The notes below the pieces were generated by a model. The model did no database searches. It was not told the origin of the DNA and saw only the letters and a list, made by a program, of their open reading frames with translations. DNA of 33,150 nucleotides from Comamonadaceae bacterium (GTDB taxonomy: Bacteria > Pseudomonadota > Gammaproteobacteria > Burkholderiales > Burkholderiaceae_C): positions 1 to 33,150 of the forward strand of contig VIKI01000016.1 in the NCBI GenBank assembly GCA_008080595.1, given 5' to 3'. Positions 1 to 9,889 of this stretch are shown here, one piece after another. Numbering within the stretch: position 1 is the first letter of the stretch; every line of letters begins with the position of its first letter. The position numbers and the translations under genes were made by a program.

Positions 1-57
1 GTGCAGCCGGGCATCGGCAAAGCGGGCAAATTGCAAAGACAGGGTGAGTTGGTTCAT
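1..57 (-). CDS. ybeY: YbeY endoribonuclease, N-terminal fragment (cut by window edge)
   Basis: Reverse complement from ATG at 57 reads MNQLTLSLQFARFADARLH, open to the window edge, directly downstream of phoH/ybeZ, the usual ybeZ-ybeY order. Only 19 residues are visible. Confidence 0.5.
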   Translation of the reverse strand, partial: MNQLTLSLQFARFADARLH

Positions 58-86
58 AAAAGAGGTGTTTTTACAGAAGAAAATGG

Positions 87-121
87 CCTGTAGCGCTTAT
101 TTATCATGCGCAAACAGCTAT
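87..121 (-). repeat. Dispersed 35-bp-core repeat, copy A
   Basis: Reverse complement: atagctg-ttt-gcgca-tgataaataa-gcgctacagg, between ybeZ and ybeY. Confidence 0.85.
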
Positions 122-139
122 TTATTTTATAGCAATCAT

Positions 140-1222
140 TCAGTTACCGGATTTCTTGCGGCGGGGCGCACGTGCGGCCACATTGGCTTTGGGGGCCGCT
201 TTGGCACGTGTCGGTAGCTTGGGTGGGGTGTGCACCGGCAGCGGAGTGGCTTCAAACGGGGGCATGGGCAGCGCATCGTCACGCGGATGGGGCGGGATGC
301 GGCCCGGCGCGTCGTAGGCATCCACAATGCGGGCCACCAGCGGATGGCGCACCACATCGGCACTGGTCAGGCGGCAGATGGCAATACCTTCCACGCCCTT
401 GAGCACCCGTTCGGCATCAATCAAGCCGCTGAACTGGGTGGTGGGCAGGTCAATCTGGCTCACATCGCCGGTGACCACGGCTTTGGAGCCAAAGCCAATC
501 CGGGTCAAAAACATCTTCATCTGCTCGGGCGTGGTGTTTTGGGCTTCGTCCAGAATCACAAACGAGGTGTTCAGGGTGCGCCCGCGCATGAAGGCCAGCG
601 GCGCGATTTCGATGCTTTGGCGCTCAAAGGCTTTTTGCACCGCCTCAAAACCCATCAAGTCGTACAGCGCGTCGTACAGCGGGCGCAAGTACGGGTCAAT
701 TTTTTGCGCCAGATCACCCGGCAGGTAGCCCAGGCGTTCACCGGCTTCCACTGCCGGGCGGGTCAGCACAATACGCTGCACCGCGCTGCGTTGCAAGGCA
801 TCCACGGCCATCGCCACCGCCAAATAGGTTTTGCCAGTACCGGCCGGGCCAATGCCAAACGTGATGTCGTGGCTGGCAATGCTGTCGAGGTAACGCGCCT
901 GGTTCATGGAGCGGGGTTTCAGGTCGGCACGTTTGGTTTTGAGCGAGGGGCCGTCTTCGCCGTTGACATCACCGTCGCCCGAGAGCATCAGCTGCACCGT
1001 GCGCGGCTCAATCGGACGGGCCGCCATTTCATACAGGGCTTGCAGCATCTCCATGCCGCGCTTGGCGTTGGCTTTGAGGCCGTCCACCTTGAACTGTTCG
1101 TGCCGGTGCGCAATTTTGACCTGCAAGGCGGCCTCAATGGTGCGCAAATGCTCGTCAGTCGGGCCACACAGGTGGGCCAGGCGGGTGTTGTTGGGTGGGG
1201 AAAAAATATGGCGAAGGATCAC
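140..1222 (-). CDS. ybeZ: PhoH family ATPase (YbeZ)
   Basis: Walker [32 protein letters not shown], and PhoH-like [11 protein letters not shown]. Likely GTG start near 1222 ([21 protein letters not shown]) rather than the track start at 1279. Confidence 0.93.
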   Translation of the reverse strand: MILRHIFSPPNNTRLAHLCGPTDEHLRTIEAALQVKIAHRHEQFKVDGLKANAKRGMEMLQALYEMAARPIEPRTVQLMLSGDGDVNGEDGPSLKTKRADLKPRSMNQARYLDSIASHDITFGIGPAGTGKTYLAVAMAVDALQRSAVQRIVLTRPAVEAGERLGYLPGDLAQKIDPYLRPLYDALYDLMGFEAVQKAFERQSIEIAPLAFMRGRTLNTSFVILDEAQNTTPEQMKMFLTRIGFGSKAVVTGDVSQIDLPTTQFSGLIDAERVLKGVEGIAICRLTSADVVRHPLVARIVDAYDAPGRIPPHPRDDALPMPPFEATPLPVHTPPKLPTRAKAAPKANVAARAPRRKKSGN

Positions 1223-1269
1223 GTTGATAATTCCAGAAAGAGGGACTGTTCCCCCATGATAGGCAAAAA

Positions 1270-1842
1270 ATGATCGCAAAGTTAACCGGTACGCTCGACA
1301 CCAAAAATCCGCCCGCTGTCGTCATCGACTGCCATGGCGTAGGTTACGAGGTGTTTGTGCCCATGAGCACGTTTTACAACCTGCCGGAGCTGGGCAGCAA
1401 GATCACGCTGCTGACGCATTTTGTGGTGCGGGAAGATGCGCAAATTCTGTATGGTTTTGCCACCGCCCAGGAGCGTGAGGGGTTTCGTGAGCTGATCAAA
1501 ATTTCGGGCGTGGGGCCACGCACGGCGCTGTCGATCCTCTCTGGCATGAATGTGACCGAGCTAGCGCAGGCCGTCACCTTGCAGGAGGCGGGCCGACTGA
1601 TCAAGGTGCCAGGCATTGGCAAAAAAACCGCCGAGCGGCTGCTGCTGGAGCTCAAAGGCAAGCTCGGGCCCGACATTGGCGTGGTCGCCAGCCTGGCCAG
1701 CGACGCGCAGAGCGATATTTTGCAGGCATTGCTGGCGCTGGGTTACAGCGACCGTGAGGCCGCTGTGGCGCTGAAAGCCTTGCCCAAAGAGATTGGGGTG
1801 AGCGACGGCATCAAACTGGCGCTGAAGGCACTGGCCAAATAA
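1270..1842 (+). CDS. ruvA: Holliday junction branch migration protein RuvA
   Basis: [28 protein letters not shown]; helix-hairpin-helix [15 protein letters not shown] and [17 protein letters not shown]. Confidence 0.97.
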   Translation: MIAKLTGTLDTKNPPAVVIDCHGVGYEVFVPMSTFYNLPELGSKITLLTHFVVREDAQILYGFATAQEREGFRELIKISGVGPRTALSILSGMNVTELAQAVTLQEAGRLIKVPGIGKKTAERLLLELKGKLGPDIGVVASLASDAQSDILQALLALGYSDREAAVALKALPKEIGVSDGIKLALKALAK

Positions 1843-1855
1843 GCGCAACGTCTTT

Positions 1856-3154
1856 TCACTGCGCTTCTCGCACCGGCCGGCCATTGAGCGGCTGAACTGG
1901 GCGGGCATTGTTGGGAAACAGTTGCTGGAACAGGCGGATTTGCTCTTTGCTGAGCTGGGTCGGTGTTTTGAGCACCATCCACAACACGCCTTCGGTGCAG
2001 GGCGGCGTGGTGAGTGAGCCAATGAACTGGTAATAGCGCTGGTCTTTGGGCAGCAACTCGTTCATGTCGACGATGCCGCCAGGCATTCGCACCCGGTCAC
2101 TCGTGTCCAGCGGCATGTAAGTCCACACCTTGTTGATCAGCGGGTTGGCCACGCCGGGATCCAGCAGCACGGCCACCACCGCCAACTGGCCTTCATTGTT
2201 TTTGTGCACCAGGTGCGCCACCATGGCGTAGTTGCGGTAGTTCACCTGCTCCTCGGACGGGGTGTGAAAGTGGAACTGCACCAGCTTGTAGACCGAGCCG
2301 CGTACCGTCAGGGTGTTGTCACCGTACAGGTCGACCTGGATGGTGTGGCCGTTGTTCACCACCGTGCCGCTGGAGGCGGTGTAGTTGAACTGCAGGGGCT
2401 CAGCCGGGCCTTGCAAGGTGACGGATTCCTCAATATTGATGGGTGACTGGCGTTTGCCAATGGCACACACGTTGAATTCGGGTTTGAGCTTGCCCCAGTT
2501 TTGCGGGCCGTTTTCGCCCTCATAAGCCCAATGCGGTTCACCGCCGCCATGGGTGTTGTCGCCATGTGCACCTGTGGCCGGAGCTTCGTGGCCGGTGAGC
2601 GCGGCGGCCTTGGCCTGGATGTAATCCCGGCTGGTTTTGGGATTCACCACCGGGGCTGCCACGGCATGTGCTGCCGGGCGGCGTACCGCTGCGGGGGCTA
2701 CGGCATGGGCTGCGGCCGGTGCGGCATGTTCTGCCACGGGAGCGGCGTGGGCCGCTGCGGCAGGGGCATGTGCTGAACCGGTGGCGGTGGATTTGCTGGC
2801 TGCGGGTTTGAGTTCGGGCTTGTCTTTGATGACCAGGGTCAGGCTTTTCCTGTCGATCAACTTGTCCCGCAGGGCGGCTTTGATGTCCACCGCAAGGTCT
2901 TTGCCTTCCGGGGCAGAGGCCTCTTCGGCTGGTTTTTTTGCGGGCGTGATTTTCTTGACGGTGTGGGCAGGAGCCGCTTCATGTGCGGCGGCGGGTTCTG
3001 CGGCATGACTCAAGGGGGGCATCAGTGCTGCCAAAAAGAGCCCGGTCATGCCACACATCACCCAGGTTTTCCAAGGGTAGGCTATTGAATCGGCCTCAAC
3101 GCGGCAGATGAGTGGCTTGGCAATGGGTTGGGGCATGGTTTTCATGGCAGGCAT
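1856..3154 (-). CDS. Alpha-class carbonic anhydrase with long Ala/Pro/His-rich N-terminal extension
   Basis: QSPINIEES, zinc histidines in QFHFHTPSEEQV and AHLVHK, SLTTPPCTEGVLW. N-terminal hydrophobic segment then about 150 aa low-complexity A/P/H-rich sequence. Confidence 0.94.
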   Translation of the reverse strand: MPAMKTMPQPIAKPLICRVEADSIAYPWKTWVMCGMTGLFLAALMPPLSHAAEPAAAHEAAPAHTVKKITPAKKPAEEASAPEGKDLAVDIKAALRDKLIDRKSLTLVIKDKPELKPAASKSTATGSAHAPAAAAHAAPVAEHAAPAAAHAVAPAAVRRPAAHAVAAPVVNPKTSRDYIQAKAAALTGHEAPATGAHGDNTHGGGEPHWAYEGENGPQNWGKLKPEFNVCAIGKRQSPINIEESVTLQGPAEPLQFNYTASSGTVVNNGHTIQVDLYGDNTLTVRGSVYKLVQFHFHTPSEEQVNYRNYAMVAHLVHKNNEGQLAVVAVLLDPGVANPLINKVWTYMPLDTSDRVRMPGGIVDMNELLPKDQRYYQFIGSLTTPPCTEGVLWMVLKTPTQLSKEQIRLFQQLFPNNARPVQPLNGRPVREAQ

Positions 3155-3280
3155 GGGTCAAATGCTGACCTTGTAAAGGGTTTTTATAACTTGTTATCGG
3201 CACGGGGCGGCATCAGCTTAAGCGTACCGATGCCAGACACGGCGCTATAGTGCCATTTTGTTTCAAAACCCGAGTCTGCC

Positions 3281-4345
3281 TTGAGTATCCAAACCGACGA
3301 CTTTGCCCCCGCGCCGCCCAAACGGGTGGTGTCCAACGCGCCCGCATCCCCCAATGAAGAGGCGATTGAGCGTGCCTTGCGCCCCAAGCTGCTCGATGAA
3401 TACGTCGGCCAGGCCAAAGCCCGTGAGCAGCTGGAGATTTTCATCAACGCCGCCAAGATGCGCGACGAGGCGCTGGACCATGTGCTGCTGTTTGGCCCGC
3501 CTGGCCTGGGCAAAACCACGCTGAGCCACATCATTGCCGCCGAGCTGGGGGTGAACCTGCGCCAGACCAGTGGCCCGGTGCTGGAAAAGCCCAAGGATCT
3601 GGCGGCACTCCTGACCAATCTGGAAAAGAACGATGTGCTGTTCATCGACGAAATCCACCGCCTGAGCCCGGTGGTGGAAGAAATCCTGTACCCGGCGCTG
3701 GAAGACTACAAAATTGACATCATGATCGGCGAAGGCCCGGCGGCACGCTCCATCAAGCTCGACTTGCAGCCCTTCACCCTGGTAGGAGCCACCACCCGCG
3801 CTGGCATGCTGACCAACCCGCTGCGGGATCGCTTTGGCATTGTGGCGCGGCTGGAGTTTTACACGCCCGAGGAACTGGCACGCATCGTCAAGCGCAGTGC
3901 GGGCCTGCTGAATGTGCCGACCGATGAACAGGGCGGCTTTGAGATTGCCCGACGCTCGCGGGGCACGCCGCGTATTGCCAACCGCTTGCTGCGCCGGGTG
4001 CGCGACTATGCCGACGTGAAGGGCTCCGGCGAGATTACGCTGGACATTGCCAACCGCGCCTTGCACATGCTCGACGTGGACCCGCAGGGCTTTGATTTGA
4101 TGGACCGCAAGCTGCTCGAAGCGGTCATCCACCGTTTTGACGGCGGCCCGGTCGGATTGGACAACATTGCCGCCAGCATTGGCGAAGAACGCGAAACCAT
4201 TGAGGACGTGATCGAGCCGTATCTGATTCAGCAGGGCTATTTGCAGCGCACGCCACGCGGGCGCATTGCCACCTTGGCGGCGTACCGGCATCTGGGGGTG
4301 ACACCGCCAGCCAATCAGGCTTCGATTGACTTGTTTGGGGTTTGA
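3281..4345 (+). CDS. ruvB: Holliday junction branch migration ATPase RuvB
   Basis: [12 protein letters not shown], Walker [33 protein letters not shown] start. Confidence 0.97.
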   Translation: MSIQTDDFAPAPPKRVVSNAPASPNEEAIERALRPKLLDEYVGQAKAREQLEIFINAAKMRDEALDHVLLFGPPGLGKTTLSHIIAAELGVNLRQTSGPVLEKPKDLAALLTNLEKNDVLFIDEIHRLSPVVEEILYPALEDYKIDIMIGEGPAARSIKLDLQPFTLVGATTRAGMLTNPLRDRFGIVARLEFYTPEELARIVKRSAGLLNVPTDEQGGFEIARRSRGTPRIANRLLRRVRDYADVKGSGEITLDIANRALHMLDVDPQGFDLMDRKLLEAVIHRFDGGPVGLDNIAASIGEERETIEDVIEPYLIQQGYLQRTPRGRIATLAAYRHLGVTPPANQASIDLFGV

Positions 4346-4366
4346 TACCAGGGTAACCCCTTTTTT
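4337..4366 (+). terminator. Putative rho-independent terminator overlapping the ruvB stop
   Basis: ggggtt (4337-4342) pairs with aacccc (4355-4360), followed by TTTTTT (4361-4366). Confidence 0.55.
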
Positions 4367-4465
4367 CGCTGGTACAGTTGACGGCATCTATGGATGCCTG
4401 ATGGCTCGGAGGCATCCGCACTGTCAGGTATTTCAGAACATTGGCAAACCCTGTTGAGGCTGAAC

Positions 4466-5371
4466 ATGTCACCCCTACCTTTTCAATTGCTGGTTTCGCT
4501 TGCCCTGATCGGGCCGACACTGGCGCACGCCGCGCCGCCCGAACTGGACGGTACCCTGCGCAAGATTGCCTCCAGTGGAAGCATCGCACTGGGTTACCAC
4601 GAGTCCACACCACCGTTCACATTTCGAACGGCTGACGGCAAGGTCATGGGGTACTCGTATGACTTTGCGCTGAAGATTGCCGAGGCCGTCAAACGGGAAT
4701 TGAACTTGCCTGCGCTGCAAATCGTGCAAGTGCCCTTCACCACCCAGAATCGATTTCCGACCATTCAAAACGGCAGCGCCGACCTGTCGTGCGGGGCTAC
4801 CACCAACACCTTGGAGCGGCAAAAGATCGTTGCTTTCTCCAACACGATATTTGTGGCCGGCTCAAGGCTGATGACGCGCAAGGACTCGGGCATCAAAGAC
4901 TTTACCGACCTGACCGGCAAGAACGTGGTGACCTTTGCCGCATCCACTTCCGAAAAAATGCTGCGCAAATTGAATGCCGAGCAAAACCGGCGCATCCACA
5001 TTGTCAGCACCTTTGATCGCGGCGAAACCCCGTTTTCTGTGCTGCAAGCCAGCCATGCCGATGCCTACATGATGGACGACGTGCTGCTGTACGCTGCCAT
5101 TCACGAGACCTGGCGTCCGGCTGAGTGGACGGTTACCGGCACGCCCCAGTCGTTTGAAGCCTATGGCTGCATCCTGCGCAAGGATGATCCGGCCTTCAAA
5201 AAAGTGGTTGACCAGGAGATTGCCCGCATCATGAAGTCTGGTGAGGCGGATGCCATCTACCGCAAATGGCTGCTTTCGCCCATTCCGCCCAAAGGCATCA
5301 ACTTTGGTTTGACCATGAGCGATGCCATGGTGGATCTCTTCAAGAACCCCAATGACAAACCGTATTACTAA
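4466..5371 (+). CDS. Family-3 (amino-acid type) periplasmic substrate-binding protein, orphan
   Basis: Signal peptide MSPLPFQLLVSLALIGPTLAHA then GTLRKIASSGSIALGYHESTPPFTF, SADLSCGATTNTLERQKIVAFSNTIFVAGSRLM. No permease or ATPase adjacent. Start chosen at the signal peptide rather than the track start 4394. Confidence 0.88.
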   Translation: MSPLPFQLLVSLALIGPTLAHAAPPELDGTLRKIASSGSIALGYHESTPPFTFRTADGKVMGYSYDFALKIAEAVKRELNLPALQIVQVPFTTQNRFPTIQNGSADLSCGATTNTLERQKIVAFSNTIFVAGSRLMTRKDSGIKDFTDLTGKNVVTFAASTSEKMLRKLNAEQNRRIHIVSTFDRGETPFSVLQASHADAYMMDDVLLYAAIHETWRPAEWTVTGTPQSFEAYGCILRKDDPAFKKVVDQEIARIMKSGEADAIYRKWLLSPIPPKGINFGLTMSDAMVDLFKNPNDKPYY

Positions 5372-5398
5372 AGTTGGCAAGTCGAAGTGTTGACTGCC

Positions 5399-7444
5399 AT
5401 GCCAGTAACCGGCTCATTGTTCAAAAAATACGCACTGTTCTTTGGTGCGCTGGTGGGGGGATCACTGTTGATCAGCGGGTTGCTGGATGTTGCTTTTTCG
5501 TATCAGGACAACAAGCAAGCACTGATCCGTCTGCAGCAGGAGAAGGCCCGTAGCGCAGCAGATCGTATTGGGCAGCATCTGTTTGATCTGGAGCAAAAAA
5601 TCAGCAGCACGGTGGCCGTACCCAACGGCCTGTCCAACCTGGATCAGCGCATGGTTGAAATCCAGCTGCTGCGGCGCACCGCCGCGATCCGGGAAATCGC
5701 CTTGCTGGACCCCCAGGGGATCGAGGTTTTGCGGGTGTCCCCATTCAATGCCGACGTGCTGCGCAGCGGTCGCGACCGTTCTGGCGAAGCGGCTTTCCAG
5801 CAGGTCAAATCCGGCAAGCCCTACCGCAGTCCGGTTTACTTTCGTGACAACTCGCTTTACATGACCGTTGCCATGTCGGTGGGGCCTGAGGCCTCCGGCA
5901 TCACTGTTGCGGAAATTGACCTTCAGTTTTTACTGGCGGGTATCACGAAAATCAAGGTGGGCGACACCGGTCATGCCTATGCCGTAGACACCCAGGGTCG
6001 CCTGATTGCACATCCCAACATTGGCCTGGTGCTCAAACACAGCAGCATGATCGACCTGCCACAGGTGCGGGCGGCGATCCAGGATGCCACGCAAGACAGC
6101 GGCGAGTTTGTCGATGCCATCGACCTGGACGGCAAACAGGTGCTGACGGCCTTTGGTGTGATTCCGTACTTGGGCTGGTTCGTTTTTGTTGAAGAACCTA
6201 TCTCGCAGGCCTTCCATCCTTTGTACGCCCAGGCCGTGCGCAGTGCCTTGCTGATCTTGGTTGGCATGGTCGCCACGGTCTTGGCGTGTGTAGCCTTGGT
6301 TCGTCAGATGGTCAAACCCATTCACGCCTTGCGTGATGGTGCCAAGCTGATCGGGCGTGGTGTGTTTGACCAGCCGATCACGGTGCACACCGGTGATGAG
6401 CTGGAGGAGTTGGCCGGTGAGTTCAACCGTATGTCCAGTCAATTGCATGATTCCTACACAACCCTAGAACGAAAAGTTGCCCAGCGTACACAGGAGCTGA
6501 CTGAAAGCGAGCGTTTGCTGCGCCAGGCACAACGGATTGCCGGTTTGGGCAGTTTCACCTGCAACCTGAAGACCGGGGTGTGGACGAGCTCGGAAGTGCT
6601 CGACGAAGTGCTTGGCATCGACAAGGCTTATGAGCGAACGGCCCAAGGCTGGGATGCGCTGGTCCATCCTGATGACTTGCCCGCCGTCAAGGAGGCCTTC
6701 AAGTCAGCCGTGCTTGACAAGAAAAAGGCCATGGACAACGTGTTGCGGATCATTCGACACCATGACCGAGCCGAGCGTTGGGTGCATGGGCTGGGCCGGG
6801 TTGAGTTTGCCCCTGACGGCACCGTCCAATCCCTGCATGGCACGATTCAGGACATTACCGAACGCCAACAGATGGAAGACCAGGTGCGACAACTGGCGTT
6901 TTACGACCCGCTGACGGAGTTGCCCAATCGTCGACTGCTCAACGACCGCTTGAACCAGATGCTCATTGCCGGACGGCGCACGGGGAGTTATGGTGCGTTG
7001 ATGTTCCTCGATCTGGACAACTTCAAACCACTCAATGACCGGTATGGCCACGCCGTGGGTGACCGGCTGCTGATCGAAGTGGCGCAGCGTCTGACCCAAT
7101 GTGTGCGCAAAGCCGATACCGTGTCGCGATTTGGTGGTGACGAGTTTGTGGTGATGTTGTGTGAGCTCAGCAACAACCGGGCCGAAGCCACGCTACAAGC
7201 CCAGGTTGTCGCGGAAAAAATTCGAGCCAGTCTGTCTGAGCTTTACAGCTTGCCGGTTCGGATCGAAGGAAACACGTTGACGACAATCGAGCACCGTTGT
7301 TCTGTCAGCATTGGTGTGATGGTTTTTAATTGCGCCGAAGCCATGGCCGACCACATCCTGAAAGGGGCTGATGCGGCGATGTACCAAGCCAAGGATGCCG
7401 GACGCAACTTGGTGCGCCTCTATGCCGATGTGGCCCCCAGTTGA
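5399..7444 (+). CDS. Membrane diguanylate cyclase: periplasmic Cache-like sensor, HAMP, PAS, GGDEF
   Basis: TM near N-terminus, periplasmic region ending at LLILVGMVATVLACVALV, HAMP-like segment, PAS (SERLLRQAQRIAGLGSFTCNLKTG), GGDEF in SRFGGDEFVVML with I-site RKAD five residues upstream. Confidence 0.92.
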   Translation: MPVTGSLFKKYALFFGALVGGSLLISGLLDVAFSYQDNKQALIRLQQEKARSAADRIGQHLFDLEQKISSTVAVPNGLSNLDQRMVEIQLLRRTAAIREIALLDPQGIEVLRVSPFNADVLRSGRDRSGEAAFQQVKSGKPYRSPVYFRDNSLYMTVAMSVGPEASGITVAEIDLQFLLAGITKIKVGDTGHAYAVDTQGRLIAHPNIGLVLKHSSMIDLPQVRAAIQDATQDSGEFVDAIDLDGKQVLTAFGVIPYLGWFVFVEEPISQAFHPLYAQAVRSALLILVGMVATVLACVALVRQMVKPIHALRDGAKLIGRGVFDQPITVHTGDELEELAGEFNRMSSQLHDSYTTLERKVAQRTQELTESERLLRQAQRIAGLGSFTCNLKTGVWTSSEVLDEVLGIDKAYERTAQGWDALVHPDDLPAVKEAFKSAVLDKKKAMDNVLRIIRHHDRAERWVHGLGRVEFAPDGTVQSLHGTIQDITERQQMEDQVRQLAFYDPLTELPNRRLLNDRLNQMLIAGRRTGSYGALMFLDLDNFKPLNDRYGHAVGDRLLIEVAQRLTQCVRKADTVSRFGGDEFVVMLCELSNNRAEATLQAQVVAEKIRASLSELYSLPVRIEGNTLTTIEHRCSVSIGVMVFNCAEAMADHILKGADAAMYQAKDAGRNLVRLYADVAPS

Positions 7445-7468
7445 GCGCGGTCACCGAGCCGCATCCCT

Positions 7469-8107
7469 CTAAGCACTGCCCTCATCCAGTACCGCCACAT
7501 CCAGATGGCTGGTATCGCCCCAACCCACCAGCGTAAAACCTTCGGGAGTCCACAACAGGCGGTTGATGGCAGCATTGCCCAGATGCCAACTGCGCGGGGC
7601 TTGTAATTCCTGACCGGTAGCCAGGCGGTAAAGCTGGTCCAACACACCGCCGTGTGCCACCAGCACAATTTGCCCGCCCAGATGTTGCTGTGCCAGCGCC
7701 GTGGCGGTGTGTGTGATGCGTTCACGCACAGCCAGCAAGGATTCACCACCGGGGGGAGCCCAGTCTGGGTCGCGCTTGCGCCAGCGCATGGAGTCTTCGG
7801 GCCACAGCGTTTCCAACTCCGTGTAGGTTTTGCCCTCAAAGCTGCCAAAGGCCCGTTCACGCAGGCCGGTGTCGGCTTGCAGTGGGGCCTGGGTGGCGTG
7901 GGCAATGGCATGGGCGGTTTGCCAGGCGCGTTGCAGGTCGCTGGCGTAAATGGCATCCACCGGCTCATCCCTGAGCGCGTTGGCCACTTGGCCGGCCTGC
8001 CAGATGCCCTGGGGATTGAGCGCGATGTCGGTATGGCCTTGCAGGCGGGAGTCTACGTTCCAGTCGGTTTCACCATGGCGGATCACAATCAGGCGAGTCA
8101 CCCTCAT
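7469..8107 (-). CDS. Histidine phosphatase (phosphoglycerate-mutase-like) family protein
   Basis: RHGETDWN near N-terminus, RERAFGSFEGKTYTELE, VLVAHGGVLDQLYR. Confidence 0.93.
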   Translation of the reverse strand: MRVTRLIVIRHGETDWNVDSRLQGHTDIALNPQGIWQAGQVANALRDEPVDAIYASDLQRAWQTAHAIAHATQAPLQADTGLRERAFGSFEGKTYTELETLWPEDSMRWRKRDPDWAPPGGESLLAVRERITHTATALAQQHLGGQIVLVAHGGVLDQLYRLATGQELQAPRSWHLGNAAINRLLWTPEGFTLVGWGDTSHLDVAVLDEGSA

Positions 8108-8700
8108 CTGGGTATCTCGATGTTGACGCGCCGCACCCCGGTGGGCGGCTGGGGGAAGCCTTGAAGTGCCGCATCCAGCAGGGCGGCCAAAATGGGGGTG
8201 TTGTCACTCCACAGCCCGTCATGGGTGGCGTGGCTTTCAAACACCACGGTTTGTGAGGCATCACGCATGATCAGGCTGACCTGTCGCCAGTAGCTGGGTT
8301 GTGCGTCCAGCCCCGGAAACAGTGCGCCCCGGTTACCAATGCTGATGGCCCCATTGCCAAACACCCAGCCCAGCCCAATGCCGATATTCATGCCGCTGTG
8401 GTGGGGGCTGCTTTCCTGCCGTTGCACTGCCGTCACCTGAACGCTGATGGAGGCTGTTTCGGCGTATTTCAAGCCAACTTTGGCCAGGGCTTGCTGCGCC
8501 AGTTGTTCCAGCTGCGCTTGTGCCGGGTCAGCTTGTTGCGAGGGCAGGCGGCTAAAGCGGTAGCTTGAACCGGCGGCCACGGCTTGGGGCGCAAAGCTGT
8601 TGACCTGAGCATCCACCAGCCGTGTGCTGGCACAGCCAGATAATGCAAACGCTATAAAAATAGTAGCCGCTTGCGCATATTTGATAAGCGCTAGATGCAT
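8104..8700 (-). CDS. DUF4136-like lipoprotein
   Basis: Lipobox LSGC in MHLALIKYAQAATIFIAFALSGCASTRLVDAQVNSF; body resembles DUF4136 proteins. Confidence 0.8.
   Translation of the reverse strand: MHLALIKYAQAATIFIAFALSGCASTRLVDAQVNSFAPQAVAAGSSYRFSRLPSQQADPAQAQLEQLAQQALAKVGLKYAETASISVQVTAVQRQESSPHHSGMNIGIGLGWVFGNGAISIGNRGALFPGLDAQPSYWRQVSLIMRDASQTVVFESHATHDGLWSDNTPILAALLDAALQGFPQPPTGVRRVNIEIPR
8663..8697 (+). repeat. Dispersed 35-bp-core repeat, copy B
   Basis: gtagccg-ctt-gcgca-tatttgataa-gcgctagatg; abuts and overlaps the N-terminus of the DUF4136 lipoprotein gene. Confidence 0.85.
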
Positions 8701-8709
8701 ATTTACCTC

Positions 8710-9651
8710 CTAAAGTTGCACCACAGACAGGCCCGGCAAGCTGGGTAGCGGGAATTCTTCGGCATCAAAGGCCTTGTCGCCATTGTCATCGGCAGTGCCT
8801 GTGATGTGGATGTTTTTGAAGTCATAACGCTTGCCATCCATCAAATGCGAGGGCACCACGTTTTGCAGCGCGGTGAACATGGTTTCGGTGCGGCCAGGGT
8901 ACTGGCGCTCCCACTGGTTCACCATGCGCTTGATTTCCTGGCGTTGCAGGTTTTCCTGGCTGCCGCACAGGCTGCACGGGATGATCGGGAACTGACGGTG
9001 TGCGGCCCAGGCGATCAGGTCTTTTTCAGCCACATGGGCCAGCGGGCGGATCACGATGTGGCCACCGTCGTCACTTACCAGCTTGGGCGGCATGCCTTTG
9101 AGCTTGCCAGCGAAGAACATGTTTAAAAAGAAGGTGTGCAACATGTCGTCGCGGTGGTGGCCCAGGGCAATTTTGGTGATTTTGAGCTTGTCGGCCACGC
9201 CGTACAAAATGCCCCGGCGCAGGCGGCTGCACAGGCTGCACATGGTTTTGCCCTCGGGCACCACTTTTTTGACAATACTGTAGGTGTCCTGGGTTTCGAT
9301 GTGGTACTCAATGCCCAGCTTGCTCAGGTAGTCGGGCAGGATATGCGCCGGAAAACCAGGCTGTTTCTGGTCCAGGTTGACGGCGACGATGTCAAAGTGG
9401 ATCGGGGCGCGTTTTTGCAGTTTCAGCAAGATGTCGAGCAGGCCAAAGCTGTCCTTGCCGCCGCTCACACAGACCATCACGCGGTCACCTTCCTCGATCA
9501 TGTTGAAGTCGATGATGGCCTGCCCGACCTGGCGGCACAGGCGTTTTTCGAGCTTGTGCACTTCGCGTTCGATTTTGGTTTTTTTGGATGTGGCAGGAAT
9601 GGCTTGGTCAGGTGTCGCCACAATTTCGGGTTCGGTGCAAAAGGTCGTCAT
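8710..9651 (-). CDS. ttcA: tRNA 2-thiocytidine(32) synthetase TtcA
   Basis: PP-loop [11 protein letters not shown]; cysteine pairs [14 protein letters not shown] and [15 protein letters not shown]. Confidence 0.96.
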   Translation of the reverse strand: MTTFCTEPEIVATPDQAIPATSKKTKIEREVHKLEKRLCRQVGQAIIDFNMIEEGDRVMVCVSGGKDSFGLLDILLKLQKRAPIHFDIVAVNLDQKQPGFPAHILPDYLSKLGIEYHIETQDTYSIVKKVVPEGKTMCSLCSRLRRGILYGVADKLKITKIALGHHRDDMLHTFFLNMFFAGKLKGMPPKLVSDDGGHIVIRPLAHVAEKDLIAWAAHRQFPIIPCSLCGSQENLQRQEIKRMVNQWERQYPGRTETMFTALQNVVPSHLMDGKRYDFKNIHITGTADDNGDKAFDAEEFPLPSLPGLSVVQL

Positions 9652-9782
9652 GGTTGTTTTAAATCATTTTCTGGGGTGATGGCTGGCACCGGGCTTTGGA
9701 TGAGGTTTTTCAGGTTGCGCATCAAAATCAAATGGGCGGCGCACAGCAAGGTGCCACCTCTTCCGCGCACTTGACTCAGTGC

Positions 9783-9803
9783 CAAGGCGCAGCTTGCGCC
9801 TTG
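9783..9803. repeat. Perfect inverted repeat (9-bp stem, 3-nt loop)
   Basis: caaggcgca-gct-tgcgccttg in the folB/ttcA intergenic region; no T-tract on either side. Confidence 0.8.
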
Positions 9804-9889
9804 AGTTGACGAAACAATGGGGCAGGAAAGTCAAGCGAGGTTTTCATGCCCGGATTCTATTTGGGCTGCATTTTTATATGCTTATATTT

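Noticed and set aside
230-1273. Long plus-strand ORF (347 aa) opposite phoH
   Set aside because: Shadow ORF antisense to a clear PhoH coding region; composition typical of antisense GC-rich reading frames.
1560-1575. gagctagcgcaggcc in ruvA resembling the repeat core
   Set aside because: Encodes the expected RuvA sequence TELAQAV; the remainder of the core and its spacing are absent.
2030-2046. taatagcgctgg in the carbonic anhydrase gene resembling the repeat
   Set aside because: Conserved enzyme sequence (DQRYYQFIGS) and no GCGCA-N10 partner.
3263-4387. 374-aa minus-strand ORF opposite ruvB
   Set aside because: Antisense shadow of RuvB; no recognisable domain.
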